A stretch of 64,000 bases of DNA from PALSA-968 sp964387075 (GCA_964387075.1 CAYLVB010000011.1:1-64000), one strand, 5' to 3'. Positions 32,509-42,143 are shown, counted from the stretch's first letter. Numbers and translations are program-made. Notes: a model not told the origin generated them from the sequence alone.

Positions 32509-34272
32509 CTATTCCTCTACGGAAAAGATCCGTTCAACGACACTTCTATTCTTGTCCATGATCACCTTGCGTTTGAGGCTCATCTTGGGCGTCAATTCGC
32601 CGCCATCAATGCTCCAGGTTCCCGTAAGCAGTTCCTGGCGTTTTACCTGTTCGTAGGGAGCAAGCGTTTTATTTAACTCGCGAATAAAAAGAGATACTTC
32701 TTTTTTTACCTCCGGGTGATTTGCCATCTCTTCGTTCGTGGTAAAAGGAATGTCCTTCTCCTTGCACCATTCTTTGATGTAGTCGAAAGAAGGAACAATA
32801 AGTGCCGAAGCGAATTTCTGTCCCTCACCGATCACAATACACTGCTCCACAAAACGACATTCCTTCAATTTATTCTCTAAGGCCAGCGGGGCAATGTATT
32901 TTCCGGATGAGGTTTTGAATATTTCTTTTTTGCGATCGGTTATTTTCAGGAATTCGCCTTCAAAAACACCGATATCCCCGGTATGAAACCATCCTTCCCG
33001 GTCCATAACCTCTGCGGTGGCTTCGGGGTTCTTGTAATAACCCATCATTACGTTGGGGCCTTTCACTAAGATCTCTCCGTCCTCTGCAATTCTCACCTCT
33101 ACATCTTTGATCACTTTTCCAACGTAGCCAAAGCGGTTATTCCCTTTTCCTTCCCTTCCCACAGCAACTACTGGAGAGGTTTCGGTGAGCCCGTAGCCCT
33201 GCAGCGTCAAAATACCTGCACAGGAGAAAGCCCGCGCTAATCGTGGTTGCAAAGCGGCCCCTCCGGATGCCACGTACCTGATCTTTCCTCCCAAAGCCTC
33301 TCTCCATTTACTGTAAATCAATTTGTCGGCTAACTTTCTTTTCAATTCATAAAAGGCTCCATTGGCCCCATCGGGTTCGTATTTCAGAGAAAGGTCAAGC
33401 GCCCAATCAAAGATCTTTTTCTTCATACCTGTAAGCTGGTTGCCTTTGCTCAATATCTTGTCGAACATGCGCTCCATCAGTCGCGGAACGGTAACGAACA
33501 TCTCGGGCTTTACTTCCTTTAAATTCTCGGGAATTGTCTCCAGCCCCTGCGCGTAATAGATGGAAATGCCCAAATACAGCATCAGCGTATTGAACATGCG
33601 CTCGTAAATATGGTTCAGCGGCAAAAAGCTGAGGTTACGCCAGGTACTACTGAATGGAACAAAGGTTTCGCAAGCCTGGATGTTACTCAAAAGATTGCTG
33701 TGCGAGATCATTACTCCCTTAGGTGTGCCTGTAGTTCCCGAAGTGTACAAAATGCTGAGCAGGTCGTCGGGTTTTATACCTGATTTAATACTTTCTATGG
33801 TCGCTTTATGTGCGCTATAATGTTGTTTTCCTTCCTCCACAAAAGCAGAGAAAGGCGTGGCTCCTTCCACGTCGTTAAAACTGACGGTTGGGGCCGGGAA
33901 ACCATCGATCTTCTTGTAAATATCCGCTGTGGAAAAGAAAACCAGCTTCACCTCTGCGTGCTTCAGGATGAACTGCAGGTCGTGCTGACTGATGGTAGGA
34001 AATACAGGCACCGAAATGATCCCCGCCTGCTGGCAGCCAAAATCCACAAAGTTCCATTCGGGACGGTTATTGGCAATGATGGCGACCCTATCGCCGGGCT
34101 TCAGTCCTTTTTGAATAAGGCCGGATGCCACATAACTGGCATTCTCCACAAATTCCCGCGCCGTATGGCATTTCCAGCCGGTCTTCTTATCCTTGCTGCA
34201 AAGCAGATCGGTCTTGTGCGCGAATTCGGCCTCAATTTTGTTCAGTATGTCAAAAACCCGGGTAACAGTCAT
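32509..34272 (-). CDS. Long-chain acyl-CoA synthetase (AMP-forming)
   Basis: 587 residues of the ANL superfamily. ATP-binding motif SILYTSGTTGTPKG near 172, LPLNHIYERM, YGLTETSP near 363, GWFHTGDIG and the hinge ITDRKKEIFKTSSGKYIAP are all intact. It activates long-chain fatty acids to acyl-CoA at the membrane for lipid synthesis or beta-oxidation. It resembles the FadD15/long-chain-fatty-acid CoA ligase branch with KTSSGKYIAP rather than E. coli FadD. It is divergent from hldD. The start at 34272 fits the family's N-terminus. Confidence 0.92.
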   Translation of the reverse strand: MTVTRVFDILNKIEAEFAHKTDLLCSKDKKTGWKCHTAREFVENASYVASGLIQKGLKPGDRVAIIANNRPEWNFVDFGCQQAGIISVPVFPTISQHDLQFILKHAEVKLVFFSTADIYKKIDGFPAPTVSFNDVEGATPFSAFVEEGKQHYSAHKATIESIKSGIKPDDLLSILYTSGTTGTPKGVMISHSNLLSNIQACETFVPFSSTWRNLSFLPLNHIYERMFNTLMLYLGISIYYAQGLETIPENLKEVKPEMFVTVPRLMERMFDKILSKGNQLTGMKKKIFDWALDLSLKYEPDGANGAFYELKRKLADKLIYSKWREALGGKIRYVASGGAALQPRLARAFSCAGILTLQGYGLTETSPVVAVGREGKGNNRFGYVGKVIKDVEVRIAEDGEILVKGPNVMMGYYKNPEATAEVMDREGWFHTGDIGVFEGEFLKITDRKKEIFKTSSGKYIAPLALENKLKECRFVEQCIVIGEGQKFASALIVPSFDYIKEWCKEKDIPFTTNEEMANHPEVKKEVSLFIRELNKTLAPYEQVKRQELLTGTWSIDGGELTPKMSLKRKVIMDKNRSVVERIFSVEE

Positions 34273-34330
34273 GTTTTTTTATCTGCGATATATTTGCCAA
34301 ATTTGGATGAAATTAAGAAATAAATTCTAG

Positions 34331-35299
34331 ATGATAATTGTTACAGGAGCGGCCGGTTTTATCGGGAGTTGTTTAGTGGGTGAGTTCAATCGCAACGGGA
34401 TCCGGAATATTGTGATTTCTGATGATTTTGGGAAGAAGGAAAAAGAGAGGAACCTGCTCGGGAAACTGTTCTACCAGCAGGTTGACCGCGAAGAATTGCC
34501 AAAATGGTTAGAGGAGAATGGGAATATTGTTGATTTTGTGATCCACATTGGGGCCCGAACCGATACCACCGAGTTCAACCGCGATATTTTTAACAAGCTT
34601 AACCTACACTATACCCAGCAATTGTGGAATCTCTGCACCAAATTGAACATACCTCTCATCTACGCTTCCTCCGCAGCTACATATGGTTTGGGAGAGTTTG
34701 GTTATGACGACGAGGATGTTTCCATCATTGACAAGCTGAAACCGCTCAATCCGTACGGCGACAGCAAGAATGACTTTGATAAGTGGGCTTTGCGCCAGCA
34801 TGTGAAGCCGCCGCATTGGGTGGGATTGAAGTTCTTTAATGTGTATGGCCCCAATGAATACCATAAGGGAAGGATGGCTTCGGTGATATTTCACGCTTTC
34901 AACCAAATTGAGCAGGGAGGAAAGGTAAAATTATTCCGTTCACACAACCCGGAGTATGCCGATGGCGGCCAGCTGCGCGACTTCATTTACGTGAAGGATG
35001 TTTGCAGCGTGATCTTATTTCTCTACAAACACCGTGTTGAGAATGGGATTTACAACCTGGGCACCGGCAAGGCGCGGACTTTCGGGGACCTGGCTAAGAA
35101 TACTTTTAAGGCGATGGGCGTGAAGGAGAATATTGAGTTCATTGATACGCCTGCAGACATTCGCGATAAATACCAGTATTTCACCGAGGCAAAAATGCAT
35201 AAACTCAGAAACGCGGGCTATAGCAAGCATTTCCATACGCTGGAGGAAGGTGTGGCCGATTACGTGAAGAATTATTTAAGCAAGAACGAATACTATTAA
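34331..35299 (+). CDS. hldD: ADP-L-glycero-D-manno-heptose 6-epimerase
   Basis: 322-residue extended short-chain dehydrogenase: NAD(P)-binding VTGAAGFIGSCL at residue 4, then HIGARTDTTE (family hallmark), YASSAATYG and the catalytic Tyr-Lys in NPYGDSKNDFD, LKFFNVYGPNEYHKGRMASV. The enzyme makes the heptose donor for lipopolysaccharide core, implying a Gram-negative envelope with heptose. The prolyl oligopeptidase gene follows after four bases, so the two are likely co-transcribed. Confidence 0.93.
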   Translation: MIIVTGAAGFIGSCLVGEFNRNGIRNIVISDDFGKKEKERNLLGKLFYQQVDREELPKWLEENGNIVDFVIHIGARTDTTEFNRDIFNKLNLHYTQQLWNLCTKLNIPLIYASSAATYGLGEFGYDDEDVSIIDKLKPLNPYGDSKNDFDKWALRQHVKPPHWVGLKFFNVYGPNEYHKGRMASVIFHAFNQIEQGGKVKLFRSHNPEYADGGQLRDFIYVKDVCSVILFLYKHRVENGIYNLGTGKARTFGDLAKNTFKAMGVKENIEFIDTPADIRDKYQYFTEAKMHKLRNAGYSKHFHTLEEGVADYVKNYLSKNEYY

Positions 35300-35303
35300 A
35301 AAA

Positions 35304-37400
35304 ATGAAGAGGATCATTCTTTTTTCACTCCTCGCATCGGGGTTGATGATGCAGGCGCAACCTTTAGCTTATCCCAAAACAAAGAAAGTTTCGCAAACCG
35401 ACGATTACCATGGTGTTAAGGTCGAAGATCCCTATCGCTGGCTGGAAGACGATAACAGCGCGGAAACAAAAGCGTGGGTGGATGAGGAGAATAAAGTTAC
35501 TTTCGATTATTTATCTAAAATTCCCTACCGCGACAAGGTAAAAAAACGCCTGACCGAATTATGGAATTTCGAGAAACTTAGCGTGCCCACAAAAAAGGCG
35601 GGCATGTATTTTTCTTTTTACAATAACGGTTTGCAGAACCAATCGGTACTGTATGTACAGAAAAGTTTAACAGAGCCAAGAACTGAATTGCTGGATCCTA
35701 ATAAACTTTCGGCGGAAGGAACCACGTCGCTTTCGGGCTGGGCAGTTTCAAAAGACGGTAAGTACCTTGCTTATGGAATTTCCAAAGCCGGCAGCGACTG
35801 GGTGGAGATACAGGTGATGGAAATCGCTTCAAAAAAAGTACTGGAGGATAAGGTGCAGTGGGTGAAGTTCTCGGGCATCAGCTGGTATAAGAACGGGTTT
35901 TATTATAGTCGCTACGACACGCCGGAAGAAGGAAAAGCGCTAACCACGTCCAACAAGAATCATAAAGTTTACTATCATATTGTTGGAACCGCGCAAAGCG
36001 CCGATCAACTGATCTTTTCCGATAACGCCCATCCCGACAGGAATTTTAGTGCAGGAGTTACAGAGGACGAAGAATATGTGATCCTGAATGGCAGCGAAAG
36101 CACCAGTGGCAATTCCTTTTGGGTAAAAAAGACCTCTGATGCGAGCAATAACTGGCAGAAGTTTGTTGATGGTTTTGATGGCGATTACCACCTGGTAGGA
36201 AATGACGGCGGCGAGTTTTATGTGGTGACCAACAGTAAAGCTTCCAATCAAAGATTGCTACAATGGACTTTCGGGAAAACCGCAGAAGCTGACTGGAAAA
36301 TACTTATACCCGAACAAAAAGACCTGATGGAGTCGGTTGAGCTGTGTTCAGATATGTTCATCGTGAAATATCTGCATGACGCTACTTCGAAGATGTATGT
36401 TTATACAAAGGCAGGTAAGCAACTGAGCGAAATACCTTTGAACGGAATTTGTAAAGTAGGGGGAATCTCTTCTTCTAAGGAAGATTCTGTTGCGATGTTT
36501 GACTGTTATACGTACATAGCTCCTCCGGTTATTTGTTCCTACAATATTAAAAAGAACAAAACTGAGCAGTTCTTTAAGCCAAAGATCGATTTCAAGAGTG
36601 AGAATTATGAGACCAAACAGGTGTTCTTTACCAGTAAGGACGGAACAAAAGTACCCATGTTCATTACCGGCAAAAAAGGATTCAAAATGGACGGAAGTAA
36701 CCCTTGCTTTGTTTTTGCGTACGGAGGATTCAATATTTCTTTAGGGCCCGAGTTTCGTATTGACCGTGCTATCTTTTTAGAAGCGGGCGGGATCTATTGT
36801 GTTCCCAATCTGCGTGGGGGAGGGGAGTACGGCGCTGCCTGGCACAAGTCGGGAACCAAATGTCAGAAACAAAATGTGTTCGATGATTTTATTGCCGCTT
36901 GCGAATACTTAGTGAAAGAAAAATACACAACGAAGGACAAACTGGCCATTCACGGCCGCAGTAACGGTGGATTATTGATCGGCGCGGTGATGACCGAGCG
37001 CCCGGATATTGCAAAGGTGGCTTTGCCAACTGTTGGTGTTTTGGATATGCTCCGTTTTCATAAGTTCACCATTGGCCGCGCCTGGTGCGTAGATTACGGC
37101 TGTAGTGAGAATAAGGATGAGTTTGCTTGTCTTTATAAATATTCGCCCTTGCACAACGTAAAGAAAGTGGCTTATCCTGCTACGCTTGTTTTGACCGGCG
37201 ATCATGACGATCGCGTGGTGCCCGCGCATTCTTTTAAATTCGGAGCTACTTTGCAGGAAAATCATACCGGGACGGAGCCAATCCTCATTCGTATCGATAA
37301 GAACGCGGGGCATGGTGCCGGGAAACCAACAGCCAAGCAAATTGATGAGTTTGGGGATATGTGGAGTTTTGTATTCGATAAATTGGGAATGAAATACTGA
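35304..37400 (+). CDS. Secreted prolyl oligopeptidase (S9A)
   Basis: 698 residues with signal peptide (MKRIILFSLLASGLMMQAQ). The propeller domain (DPYRWLEDDNSAETKAWV at the start) leads to an alpha/beta hydrolase with RGGGEYGAAWH, catalytic Ser in GRSNGGLL near 555, Asp in GDHDDRVVP near 640 and His in NAGHGAGKP near 675. It cleaves short peptides after proline in the periplasm. Length is normal. It follows hldD with a four-base gap. Confidence 0.94.
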   Translation: MKRIILFSLLASGLMMQAQPLAYPKTKKVSQTDDYHGVKVEDPYRWLEDDNSAETKAWVDEENKVTFDYLSKIPYRDKVKKRLTELWNFEKLSVPTKKAGMYFSFYNNGLQNQSVLYVQKSLTEPRTELLDPNKLSAEGTTSLSGWAVSKDGKYLAYGISKAGSDWVEIQVMEIASKKVLEDKVQWVKFSGISWYKNGFYYSRYDTPEEGKALTTSNKNHKVYYHIVGTAQSADQLIFSDNAHPDRNFSAGVTEDEEYVILNGSESTSGNSFWVKKTSDASNNWQKFVDGFDGDYHLVGNDGGEFYVVTNSKASNQRLLQWTFGKTAEADWKILIPEQKDLMESVELCSDMFIVKYLHDATSKMYVYTKAGKQLSEIPLNGICKVGGISSSKEDSVAMFDCYTYIAPPVICSYNIKKNKTEQFFKPKIDFKSENYETKQVFFTSKDGTKVPMFITGKKGFKMDGSNPCFVFAYGGFNISLGPEFRIDRAIFLEAGGIYCVPNLRGGGEYGAAWHKSGTKCQKQNVFDDFIAACEYLVKEKYTTKDKLAIHGRSNGGLLIGAVMTERPDIAKVALPTVGVLDMLRFHKFTIGRAWCVDYGCSENKDEFACLYKYSPLHNVKKVAYPATLVLTGDHDDRVVPAHSFKFGATLQENHTGTEPILIRIDKNAGHGAGKPTAKQIDEFGDMWSFVFDKLGMKY

Positions 37401-37440
37401 TCAAGAACTCCACACGAACCCGGTTTTTTTCTACAACCTT

Positions 37441-37597
37441 GTTTTGCCCCTCCGGGGCAAGAAGATCATTAGATCTTTTTCTTAAAATGTCTGGTCCGTC
37501 TGGGACCGCTCTGTAATGAGGCATTAAATAGTCCCGGAGGGACTTAACTTTTTTAAAACCAAAAGCCCAAATTTTACTTGCCCCAGAGGGGCAAAAC
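37441..37597. mobile_element. MITE-like element with 21-bp terminal inverted repeats
   Basis: GTTTTGCCCCTCCGGGGCAAG (37441-37461; first 20 bases given by pattern GTTTTGCCCC...GGGGCAAG) is matched in inverted form at 37577-37597, 20 of 21 positions. Each end is itself a small hairpin (GCCCC...GGGGC). The 115-base interior has further palindromes (GGTCC...GGGACC, GTCCCGGAGGGAC) and encodes nothing. No clear target duplication is visible. It lies between convergent genes. Confidence 0.72.
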
Positions 37598-37632
37598 ATT
37601 CGAGGGCAGATCAGATCTTCCGCGAACAAAGA

Positions 37633-38103
37633 TCATTGATGATGGTACTTCTCGCCTCGTATGATGCTGAAAGCGCGGTAAAGCTGTTCGCAGAACAACA
37701 CGCGGATCATCTGGTGCGAGAAGGTAAATCTTGAGAAACTGATGAGCGGGTATTTCTTACGTATGCTATCAGTAAACCCATAGGGCCCCCCAATTACAAA
37801 GCAAAGACTTTTCTTACCTGAATTGAGTTCCTTCTGCAATTGTTTGGAGAATTCCAAAGACGAGTATTCTTTTCCGTTCTCGTCAAGCAAGTAAATAGAC
37901 TCGTATTTTTCCAATTGTACCAATAATTGCTTTTCTTCTTCAGTCTTTTGTTCAGGAATACTTTTGCTGCGTATGGACTTTGAGATAGAAATAGTAATGA
38001 TCTCGAAAGGATTGTAGCGGCTAGCCCTTTTAGAGAATTCCTTCACGCCTTCTTCAACGAAGGACTGGTCGGTCTTGTCAATTTGAAGCAGGATTATTTT
38101 CAT
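37633..38103 (-). CDS. rlmH: 23S rRNA pseudouridine-1915 N3-methyltransferase
   Basis: 156 residues of the SPOUT (alpha/beta knot) methyltransferase RlmH: IYLLDENGKEYSSLEFSKQL, then the S-adenosylmethionine knot FVIGGPYG near 105 and FSHQMIRVLFCEQLYRAFSIIRGEKYHH at the end, the family signature. It methylates pseudouridine in helix 69 of the large ribosomal subunit. It sits directly after the small hypothetical gene on its right (no gap) and is convergent with the prolyl oligopeptidase gene, with the MITE-like element between. Confidence 0.95.
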   Translation of the reverse strand: MKIILLQIDKTDQSFVEEGVKEFSKRASRYNPFEIITISISKSIRSKSIPEQKTEEEKQLLVQLEKYESIYLLDENGKEYSSLEFSKQLQKELNSGKKSLCFVIGGPYGFTDSIRKKYPLISFSRFTFSHQMIRVLFCEQLYRAFSIIRGEKYHHQ

Positions 38104-38514
38104 TTATTTGTATTGGACGAATTCCCGTGTGACCCGCGCGTGAAAGAAGGAGGTTTTAAGGGTCATCTTAAGCCCTGTAAGTTTGTGGTAAGTGCCACGA
38201 ATGCGGATTGAGTCGGGATTTGGAGTGTACTGGGTGGGATGCTCAAGAATTTTGAACTTCGTTTTACCGATGTACAGATGTTTGGATGACCAATCAACGC
38301 GGGCTGTACCCGAATAAGAATGGCCACAACCATGCCCCCCTACAGTATAATAATTACCTGTATTGCTTTCTGAAATATCTATAAAAACTTCACAGATGCC
38401 GCCGCGATCGATCCAATGACCTATATAAGCGGAATCGGCTCTGGAAGCTTTTTTGCAAGTTCCAAAGAGAACCATTGTAATTGAAAAGGCCGTATATATC
38501 TTTAATTTTTTCAA
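38104..38514 (-). CDS. Small secreted hypothetical protein, possible lipoprotein
   Basis: 136 residues. The N-terminus (MKKLKIYTAFSITMVLFGTC) is a signal peptide; the Cys at residue 20 may be a lipidation site, but the lipobox FGTC is imperfect. The rest is a small beta-rich domain with GHWIDRGG at the start (as in lipocalin-like proteins) and a His/Gly/Cys motif GGHGCGHS. No family is recognised. It ends at the base before rlmH begins, so they share a transcript. Confidence 0.6.
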   Translation of the reverse strand: MKKLKIYTAFSITMVLFGTCKKASRADSAYIGHWIDRGGICEVFIDISESNTGNYYTVGGHGCGHSYSGTARVDWSSKHLYIGKTKFKILEHPTQYTPNPDSIRIRGTYHKLTGLKMTLKTSFFHARVTREFVQYK

Positions 38515-38581
38515 GCGCTAATAGTAAAGGTAGAAAAATTATTGAAAGCAAACTGGAGTTTTTCATATCTTCGTTTTCTAT

Positions 38582-39448
38582 ATGCATCCTTACCTTAAGA
38601 AACACGAAAAGAACTTCAATTTTAAGAAGTTCGTAAAAGAAGCCTTCGCCGAAGATGTAGGTTCTGGTGATCATACCACGCTGGCTACGCTTCCTAAGGG
38701 AAAACAGGGTAACATGCATTTGCTCGTGAAGGAAGACGGCATACTGGCCGGCGTAGAAGCGGCTAAAATGATCTTTCATCACGTAAATCCAAAGATCAAG
38801 TTCACGCAAAAGATAAAGGATGGAGCTGCTGTAAAAAAGGGCGACATTGCCTTTGTAATAAACGGCCCTACCTACCAATTACTCACCGCAGAGCGACTTG
38901 TGCTGAACATCATGCAGCGTATGAGCGGAATCGCTACACACACGGCTCATTTGCAGAATTTATGCGCCGGAACCAAAACGAAGGTCATTGATACCCGCAA
39001 AACAACTCCTTTATTCCGCTTTTTTGAGAAATGGGCGGTTGTAATAGGAGGAGGGGCAAATCATCGGTATGCTTTGCATGATATGATCCTCATCAAGGAT
39101 AATCACATTGATTTCGCTCGTGGTATTGTAGAGGCCATTGACCTGGTTAATTTATATCTTAAACGCAATCATCTAAAGCTTCGGGTAGAGATAGAATGCC
39201 GCGATCTGCGCGATGTTAAAAAGGTGCTCGACAAGGGAAAGATACATCGTATCATGCTCGATAACTTCACTCCCGCACAGGCAAAAAAGGCTGTTGATCT
39301 TATTGCCGGAAAATACGAAGTGGAAGCTTCAGGCGGCATCACCGAAAAGAATATCGCCAAATACGCGGCTTCGGGGGTAGATCTTATCTCTGTAGGGGCT
39401 TTAACGCATCATGTGCGTAGTCTCGACATGAGTCTCAAAGCTATTTAG
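38582..39448 (+). CDS. nadC: Nicotinate-nucleotide pyrophosphorylase (carboxylating)
   Basis: 288 residues. Quinolinate phosphoribosyltransferase motifs are clear: EDVGSGDHTT near 25, AERLVLNIMQRMSGIAT, VIDTRKTTPLFRFFEKWAV, GGGANHRYALHDMILIKDNH and the phosphate-binding EASGGI near 255 and SVGALTHHV near 275. It converts quinolinate and PRPP to nicotinate mononucleotide in NAD synthesis. The 3' end overlaps the convergent coiled-coil gene by eight bases. Confidence 0.94.
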   Translation: MHPYLKKHEKNFNFKKFVKEAFAEDVGSGDHTTLATLPKGKQGNMHLLVKEDGILAGVEAAKMIFHHVNPKIKFTQKIKDGAAVKKGDIAFVINGPTYQLLTAERLVLNIMQRMSGIATHTAHLQNLCAGTKTKVIDTRKTTPLFRFFEKWAVVIGGGANHRYALHDMILIKDNHIDFARGIVEAIDLVNLYLKRNHLKLRVEIECRDLRDVKKVLDKGKIHRIMLDNFTPAQAKKAVDLIAGKYEVEASGGITEKNIAKYAASGVDLISVGALTHHVRSLDMSLKAI

Positions 39449-41600
39449 GCTTAGCCGAGAGAACCTTTTCTATTTGTTCCAGTCTTTTTTTGCTGCTGGC
39501 GTCATCGGGCTTGCAAAGGAGCGCGTCTTCATACACCGGTTTTGCTTCTTCGTAACGTTTCATTTTGAAAAGTTCTTCGGCGCGTTTGAACTTCTCCAGG
39601 AATTTGTTGGGGCCAATATCTTCGCGCACCTTATTTTTTGAAGGGCCGGTTTTACCCGGCACATTTTCGTCAGGGTTGCCGCCGCCCTGGCTGGCTTTGA
39701 ACTCTTCCTCTTCTTTCTTCTTTCTTTCGTATTCGGCTTTCTCTGCGGCTAAAGCGTCGGCTTCTTCCTTGGCTTCGGCTTCTTCGAGGGCCTTTTTACG
39801 TGCTGCTTTTTCCTTTTCTTTATCGGTCTTTTGTGCTTTCTTTTTAGCCGCTTCTTCTTTCATTTTGGCTTCTTCGGCCTTCAGGTTAGCCTGGAACTCC
39901 GCTTCCTCTTTAGCCGCTTTTTCATCCTCTTTGGGTTTTTTTTCGGCTACTTTTTTTCTACTCTCATCTTTAGCTAATTTTTCTTCAGACGCTTTGTTAG
40001 CAGCCTCTTCTTTGGCGATCTTATCCGCGGCTGCTTTTTCAGAAGCCGCTTTCTCCTTTGCGGCTTTTTCTTCATCGGCTTTTTTTCCTGACTCTTCTTT
40101 AGCTAATTTATCAGCAGCGGCCTTTTCGGCAGCCGCTTTATCTTTTACGGCTTTTTCGGCCATCATTTTCTTTAATGCTTCTTCTTTCGCAGCGTCTTTC
40201 CCTGCTTTTTCTTCAGCCGCCTTTTTGGCCGATTCTTCCTTGGCTATCTTATCAGTAGCGGCTTTATCAGCAGCTTCTTTGTCCTTTAAGGCTTTTTCTT
40301 CTAACGCTTTTTTTGCTGCCTCTTCTTTGGCCAGTTTATCTGCGGTTTCTTTTGCGGCTTTTTCTTCAGCGGTCTTTTTAGCCGCCTCTTCCTTGGCTAA
40401 TTTGTCGGCAGCGGCTTTGTCGGCTGCTTTCTTATCTTTCGTTGCTTTTTCTTCGGCAGCTTTTTTAGCAGCCTCTTCTTTTGCTAATTTATCTGCAGCG
40501 GCTTTGTCGGCGGCAGCTTTTTCTTTCGCGGCTTTCTCTTCGGCCGCTTTTTGGGCGGCAAGTTTATCGGCTTCCGCTTTTTTTGCAGCTTCCTCTGCCG
40601 CTTTTTTAGCAGCCTCTTCTTTTGCTAATTTATCCGCAGCGGCTTTTTCGGCGGCGGCTTTTTCTTTCGCGGCCTTCTCTTCGGCCGCTTTTTGGGCGGC
40701 AAGTTTATCGGCCTCCGCTTTTTTTGCAGCTTCCTCTGCCGCTTTTTTAGCAGCCTCTTCTTTGGCTAATTTTTCCGCCGCGGCTTTGTCAGCCGCTTCT
40801 TTTTCTTTGGCCGCTTTGTCAGCCGCCGCCTTTTCAGCCGCCAGCTTTGCTTCCTCCGCTTTTTTCTTCTCTTCTTCGGCCTTTTTCTTTTCAGCCTCTT
40901 CCTTTTCTTTCAGGCAGTCGCCAACTTTCTTCAACTGTTCAACAGGATATTGCTCGCCGGGTATCATGGCAATGGCCTGGTTATACAGTTTTTTAGCAAG
41001 CGGACAATCAGGAATACGAAGCGCATCATCGCCGGCACGGTTGGTGGCGCAAAACTGCTGAAAAAGTTTGTCTTCGTCGGCGTAGATCTTCGTGACTATG
41101 CTCATGCCTACGTTCTTGGTAGCCTCATCATCGTCAAACAGCTTTGCTTTTGCCTCATAAGAAGCCTTTATCAGCGATTGTTTTAAACCCGAATAATCTA
41201 TCCCGGGATAGGGTTTGACCATTACGAAGCCTCCCTTGATATTGAAACGCGGGCTATAGCCATCCTTCTTTCCGATATCATCCGGTACACCGGAAGTGGA
41301 AATAGTAAAGCGCTTGGAATTGCAACCCGGGTAAGAAACCTCTACCACAAATTCGCCGCCACCCGGCACATCCACTTTAAAATCGCCGGAACCATCGCTG
41401 GTAGCCTGCGCCACAACGGCAGATCCTTTGAATACTTTAATGGAAGCACCCGATACACCATTTTCCTCAGAAGTAGCTTTGGTGTTAAGGGTCCATGTGC
41501 GCAGATAAACTGTACTCATCACCTCAAGTTTCCAGGTTGGAGCCTGTGAAAAGACCGTGCCGCAGAAAAAAAGAAAAAGAATGTAAAAATGTTTCAGCAT
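39441..41600 (-). CDS. Secreted Lys/Ala/Glu-rich coiled-coil protein with tandem repeats
   Basis: 719 residues: signal peptide (MLKHFYILFLFFCGTVFSQ), a carboxypeptidase-regulatory-type beta domain at about 35-115 (GVSGASIKVFKGSAVVAQATSDGSGDFKVDVPGG-type), a short helical domain with several Cys, then about 380 residues of K/A/E/D-only helix (about 225-610), and a C-terminal TPR (FKRAEELFKMKRYEEAKPVYEDAL). Inside the helix a 47-residue (141-bp) unit occurs twice in near-identical tandem and degenerates on both sides. Composition resembles TolA stalks, but there is no membrane helix or TolA end domain. Probably a periplasm-spanning rod or outer-membrane-linked scaffold. Confidence 0.8.
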   Translation of the reverse strand: MLKHFYILFLFFCGTVFSQAPTWKLEVMSTVYLRTWTLNTKATSEENGVSGASIKVFKGSAVVAQATSDGSGDFKVDVPGGGEFVVEVSYPGCNSKRFTISTSGVPDDIGKKDGYSPRFNIKGGFVMVKPYPGIDYSGLKQSLIKASYEAKAKLFDDDEATKNVGMSIVTKIYADEDKLFQQFCATNRAGDDALRIPDCPLAKKLYNQAIAMIPGEQYPVEQLKKVGDCLKEKEEAEKKKAEEEKKKAEEAKLAAEKAAADKAAKEKEAADKAAAEKLAKEEAAKKAAEEAAKKAEADKLAAQKAAEEKAAKEKAAAEKAAADKLAKEEAAKKAAEEAAKKAEADKLAAQKAAEEKAAKEKAAADKAAADKLAKEEAAKKAAEEKATKDKKAADKAAADKLAKEEAAKKTAEEKAAKETADKLAKEEAAKKALEEKALKDKEAADKAATDKIAKEESAKKAAEEKAGKDAAKEEALKKMMAEKAVKDKAAAEKAAADKLAKEESGKKADEEKAAKEKAASEKAAADKIAKEEAANKASEEKLAKDESRKKVAEKKPKEDEKAAKEEAEFQANLKAEEAKMKEEAAKKKAQKTDKEKEKAARKKALEEAEAKEEADALAAEKAEYERKKKEEEEFKASQGGGNPDENVPGKTGPSKNKVREDIGPNKFLEKFKRAEELFKMKRYEEAKPVYEDALLCKPDDASSKKRLEQIEKVLSAKPK

Positions 41601-41674
41601 AAGAGAATTAAGAGCTTAAAGGTAAAAAATAGGCGCCATTTCAATATAGATTCCTTTTTTAAAGATTTCCACAA

Positions 41675-42142
41675 TTACAGGCTGTTCAGAAGCATTTCCA
41701 GGGCTTTGCCGGCCGCTTTTTCGATGACCTTTTTGCGACTTCCTTTAAAGGAGCATTTTACCACCAATAACTCATTTTTTGTGCCAAACGCGATATACAC
41801 GGTGCCAACGGGCTTACCTTTTACAGCGCCACCGGGCCCTGCTATACCCGTGGTGGCTATGGCAAAGTCGGATCTAAAGGCCTTTCTCACTCCCATGACC
41901 ATTTCGGCGGCGGTTTCGGCGGATACAGCGCCGTATTTTTTCAAAGTACCGGAACGTACTTTCAGCAAAGTGGTCTTTATTTGGTTGTTGTAAGCTATTA
42001 CGCTGCCCTTAAAATAAGCCGAGCTCCCGGGAATAGAAGTGATAAGATGGGAAATATATCCGCCCGTACAGCTTTCGGCAATGGCAAGCGTTTCCCTGCC
42101 TGAGCGTAATTTCTTTCCTATCTGCGCTGCTACTGATGGCAT
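41675..42142 (-). CDS. CinA C-terminal (nicotinamide-nucleotide amidase) domain protein
   Basis: 155 residues from ATG 42142; a GTG/ATG-type start at 42157 would overlap the next gene. It is the stand-alone CinA C-terminal domain: TLAIAESCTGGYISHLITSIPGSSAYF, GTLKKYGAVSAETAAEMV, ATTGIAGPGG and KPVGTVYIAFG. This domain in PncC deamidates nicotinamide mononucleotide to nicotinate mononucleotide in NAD recycling. The N-terminal molybdopterin-like domain of full CinA is absent. It starts one base after the stop of the CoA-binding gene and is probably co-transcribed. Confidence 0.9.
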   Translation of the reverse strand: MPSVAAQIGKKLRSGRETLAIAESCTGGYISHLITSIPGSSAYFKGSVIAYNNQIKTTLLKVRSGTLKKYGAVSAETAAEMVMGVRKAFRSDFAIATTGIAGPGGAVKGKPVGTVYIAFGTKNELLVVKCSFKGSRKKVIEKAAGKALEMLLNSL

Positions 42143-42143
42143 A

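Noticed and set aside
39565..41061. 498-codon Ser/Ala/Phe-rich frame on the plus strand
   Set aside because: It is antisense to the K/A/E-rich repeat of the coiled-coil gene; codons GCC/AAA/GAA read backwards give Ser, Phe and Ala without stops. The minus-strand gene has signal peptide, domains and proper composition.
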